A stretch of 5,357 bases of DNA, from the NCBI GenBank assembly GCA_018221025.1, contig JAAOXX010000034.1, forward strand, positions 1 through 5,357, read 5' to 3'. Shown here one piece after another: positions 5,140 to 5,357 of this stretch. The position numbers and the translations under genes were made by a program. Below the pieces are notes generated by a model. It was not told the origin of the DNA, did no database searches, and was given only the letters and a program-made list of their open reading frames with translations. Each line of letters opens with the position of its first letter. The stretch's first letter is position 1. The DNA comes from Candidatus Altarchaeota archaeon (lineage in GTDB: Archaea > SpSt-1190).

Positions 5140-5154
5140 AAACAAGTCTTGTTT
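5140..5154. other. Perfect 15-bp dyad
   Basis: AAACAAG and CTTGTTT form a perfect 7-bp inverted repeat around a single central T, 14 bp upstream of the tRNA-Lys TATA box. It could be a binding site for a dimeric regulator or the top of a hairpin. Flanking CCAT (5129-5132) and ATGG (5156-5159) can extend the fold with an asymmetric bulge. Confidence 0.55.
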
Positions 5155-5167
5155 TATGGGAAGAAAG

Positions 5168-5175
5168 TTTTAAAA
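5168..5175 (+). promoter_or_regulatory. TATA box of tRNA-Lys
   Basis: TTTTAAAA follows a purine-rich GAAAG at 5163-5167 that could serve as a BRE. It is centred about 29 nt upstream of the mature tRNA-Lys 5' end, fitting a transcript starting a few bases before the tRNA. Confidence 0.6.
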
Positions 5176-5200
5176 CGTAGTCAGGCGCCATATATTTGAT

Positions 5201-5273
5201 GGGTTCGTAGCTCAGTCGGTAGAGCGCCAGGCTCTTAACCTGGTGGTCGCGGGTTCAAATCCCTCCGAGCCCA
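5201..5273 (+). tRNA. tRNA-Lys (anticodon CTT)
   Basis: This is a 73-nt cloverleaf. The acceptor GGGTTCG (5201-5207) pairs with CGAGCCC (5266-5272) with one T-G pair, and the discriminator is A5273. The D stem GCTC/GAGC and anticodon stem CCAGG/CCTGG are perfect. The anticodon loop CTCTTAA carries CTT at 5234-5236, reading AAG as lysine. The variable loop is 5 nt. The T stem GCGGG/CCCTC encloses TTCAAAT and has one mismatch, C5250 against T5264 (positions 50-64). No CCA is encoded and no intron is present. The gene looks intact apart from the mismatch. Confidence 0.94.
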
Positions 5274-5275
5274 CT

Positions 5276-5328
5276 CAAGCTTTTCCCTCGCGTCGCTCTC
5301 CCACTCCGCGGGATTCTTTGCAAATCCC
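5276..5328 (+). repeat. tRNA trailer repeat, copy 2, with hairpin
   Basis: It begins 3 nt after tRNA-Lys with the same CAAGCTTTTCCCTCG as copy 1, including TTTT at 5281-5284. It then runs through a diverged CTC-rich stretch with about 20 extra bases before a related TTGCAAATCCC end. That end contains GGGATT (5310-5315) pairing with AATCCC (5323-5328) around a 7-nt loop. A GGGAAAA at 5351-5357 is the reverse complement of TTTTCCC at 5281-5287, so the element may continue past the window. Confidence 0.65.
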
Positions 5329-5357
5329 ACTTTCCTAAAGGACTAAGCGCGGGAAAA

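Larger units (their letters stand above)
5062..5198. repeat. Segment bounded by 14-bp imperfect inverted repeats
   Basis: CAAAAATATGGCGC (5062-5075) and GCGCCATATATTTG (5185-5198) are inverted repeats matching at 13 of 14 positions across a 109-bp interior. The right arm ends 2 nt before tRNA-Lys. The interior holds the tRNA 3'-end copy, two hairpins and the tRNA-Lys TATA box, but no convincing reading frame. I see no target-site duplication at the outer edges. It could be a small non-autonomous element remnant, a structured RNA, or a chance pairing. Confidence 0.5.

Noticed and set aside
4938..5199. Short reading frames of 64-79 codons on both strands over the tRNA region
   Set aside because: They pass through tRNA-Arg and the hairpins, mutually overlap, and show no domain or ribosome-binding signal.

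Overview
This is an archaeal chromosomal segment of moderate to low GC. Four observations support that: an archaeal-type DnaG primase with a TOPRIM domain; a small two-CxxC protein that looks like ribosomal protein eS26, a family found in eukaryotes and mainly in TACK/Asgard-type archaea; two tRNA genes without an encoded CCA; and TATA-like boxes about 25 nt upstream of start codons, as expected for leaderless archaeal mRNAs. The lineage is probably TACK or Asgard, but this rests mostly on the eS26 call. The AT-rich protein genes and imperfect tRNA stems suggest a mesophile.

Layout. Bases 7-872 (+) hold a multi-pass membrane protein followed, after an 8-nt gap with a good Shine-Dalgarno, by a VapC9/FCF1-like PIN-domain nuclease. 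Bases 905-1318 (+) encode a small membrane protein with its own likely promoter and a GTG start. Its stop codon abuts, with no spacer, the stop codon of a convergent three-gene minus-strand operon (4043 down to 1319): dnaG, an eS26-like gene coupled by a start/stop overlap, and a HerA/DUF87-like ATPase. A 59-bp divergent spacer with one near-palindromic TATA-like box separates dnaG from a small plus-strand gene (4103-4390, weakly DUF3467-like). That gene overlaps tail to tail by 13 bp with a minus-strand CYTH-domain phosphohydrolase/cyclase-family gene (4378-4860).

Bases 4927-5357 hold tRNA-Arg(GCG) and tRNA-Lys(CTT) in the same direction, separated by 200 bp that contain no credible protein gene. 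That spacer is full of structure: a near-copy of the 3' end of tRNA-Arg, a 14-bp imperfect inverted repeat 109 bp apart, a hairpin with a CTTG loop, a perfect 15-bp dyad and the tRNA-Lys promoter. The two tRNAs share a 15-bp trailer element exactly 3 nt after each mature 3' end, inside a longer degenerate repeat.

The protein genes are mostly information-processing and housekeeping. DnaG in archaea is both a primase homologue and an exosome subunit, so its operon links RNA processing/replication with the small ribosomal subunit and a nucleic-acid-type ATPase. No mobile-element protein, CRISPR array or obvious defence system was seen. The most unusual material is the inter-tRNA region, the compact eS26-like protein and the tandem repeat inside dnaG.
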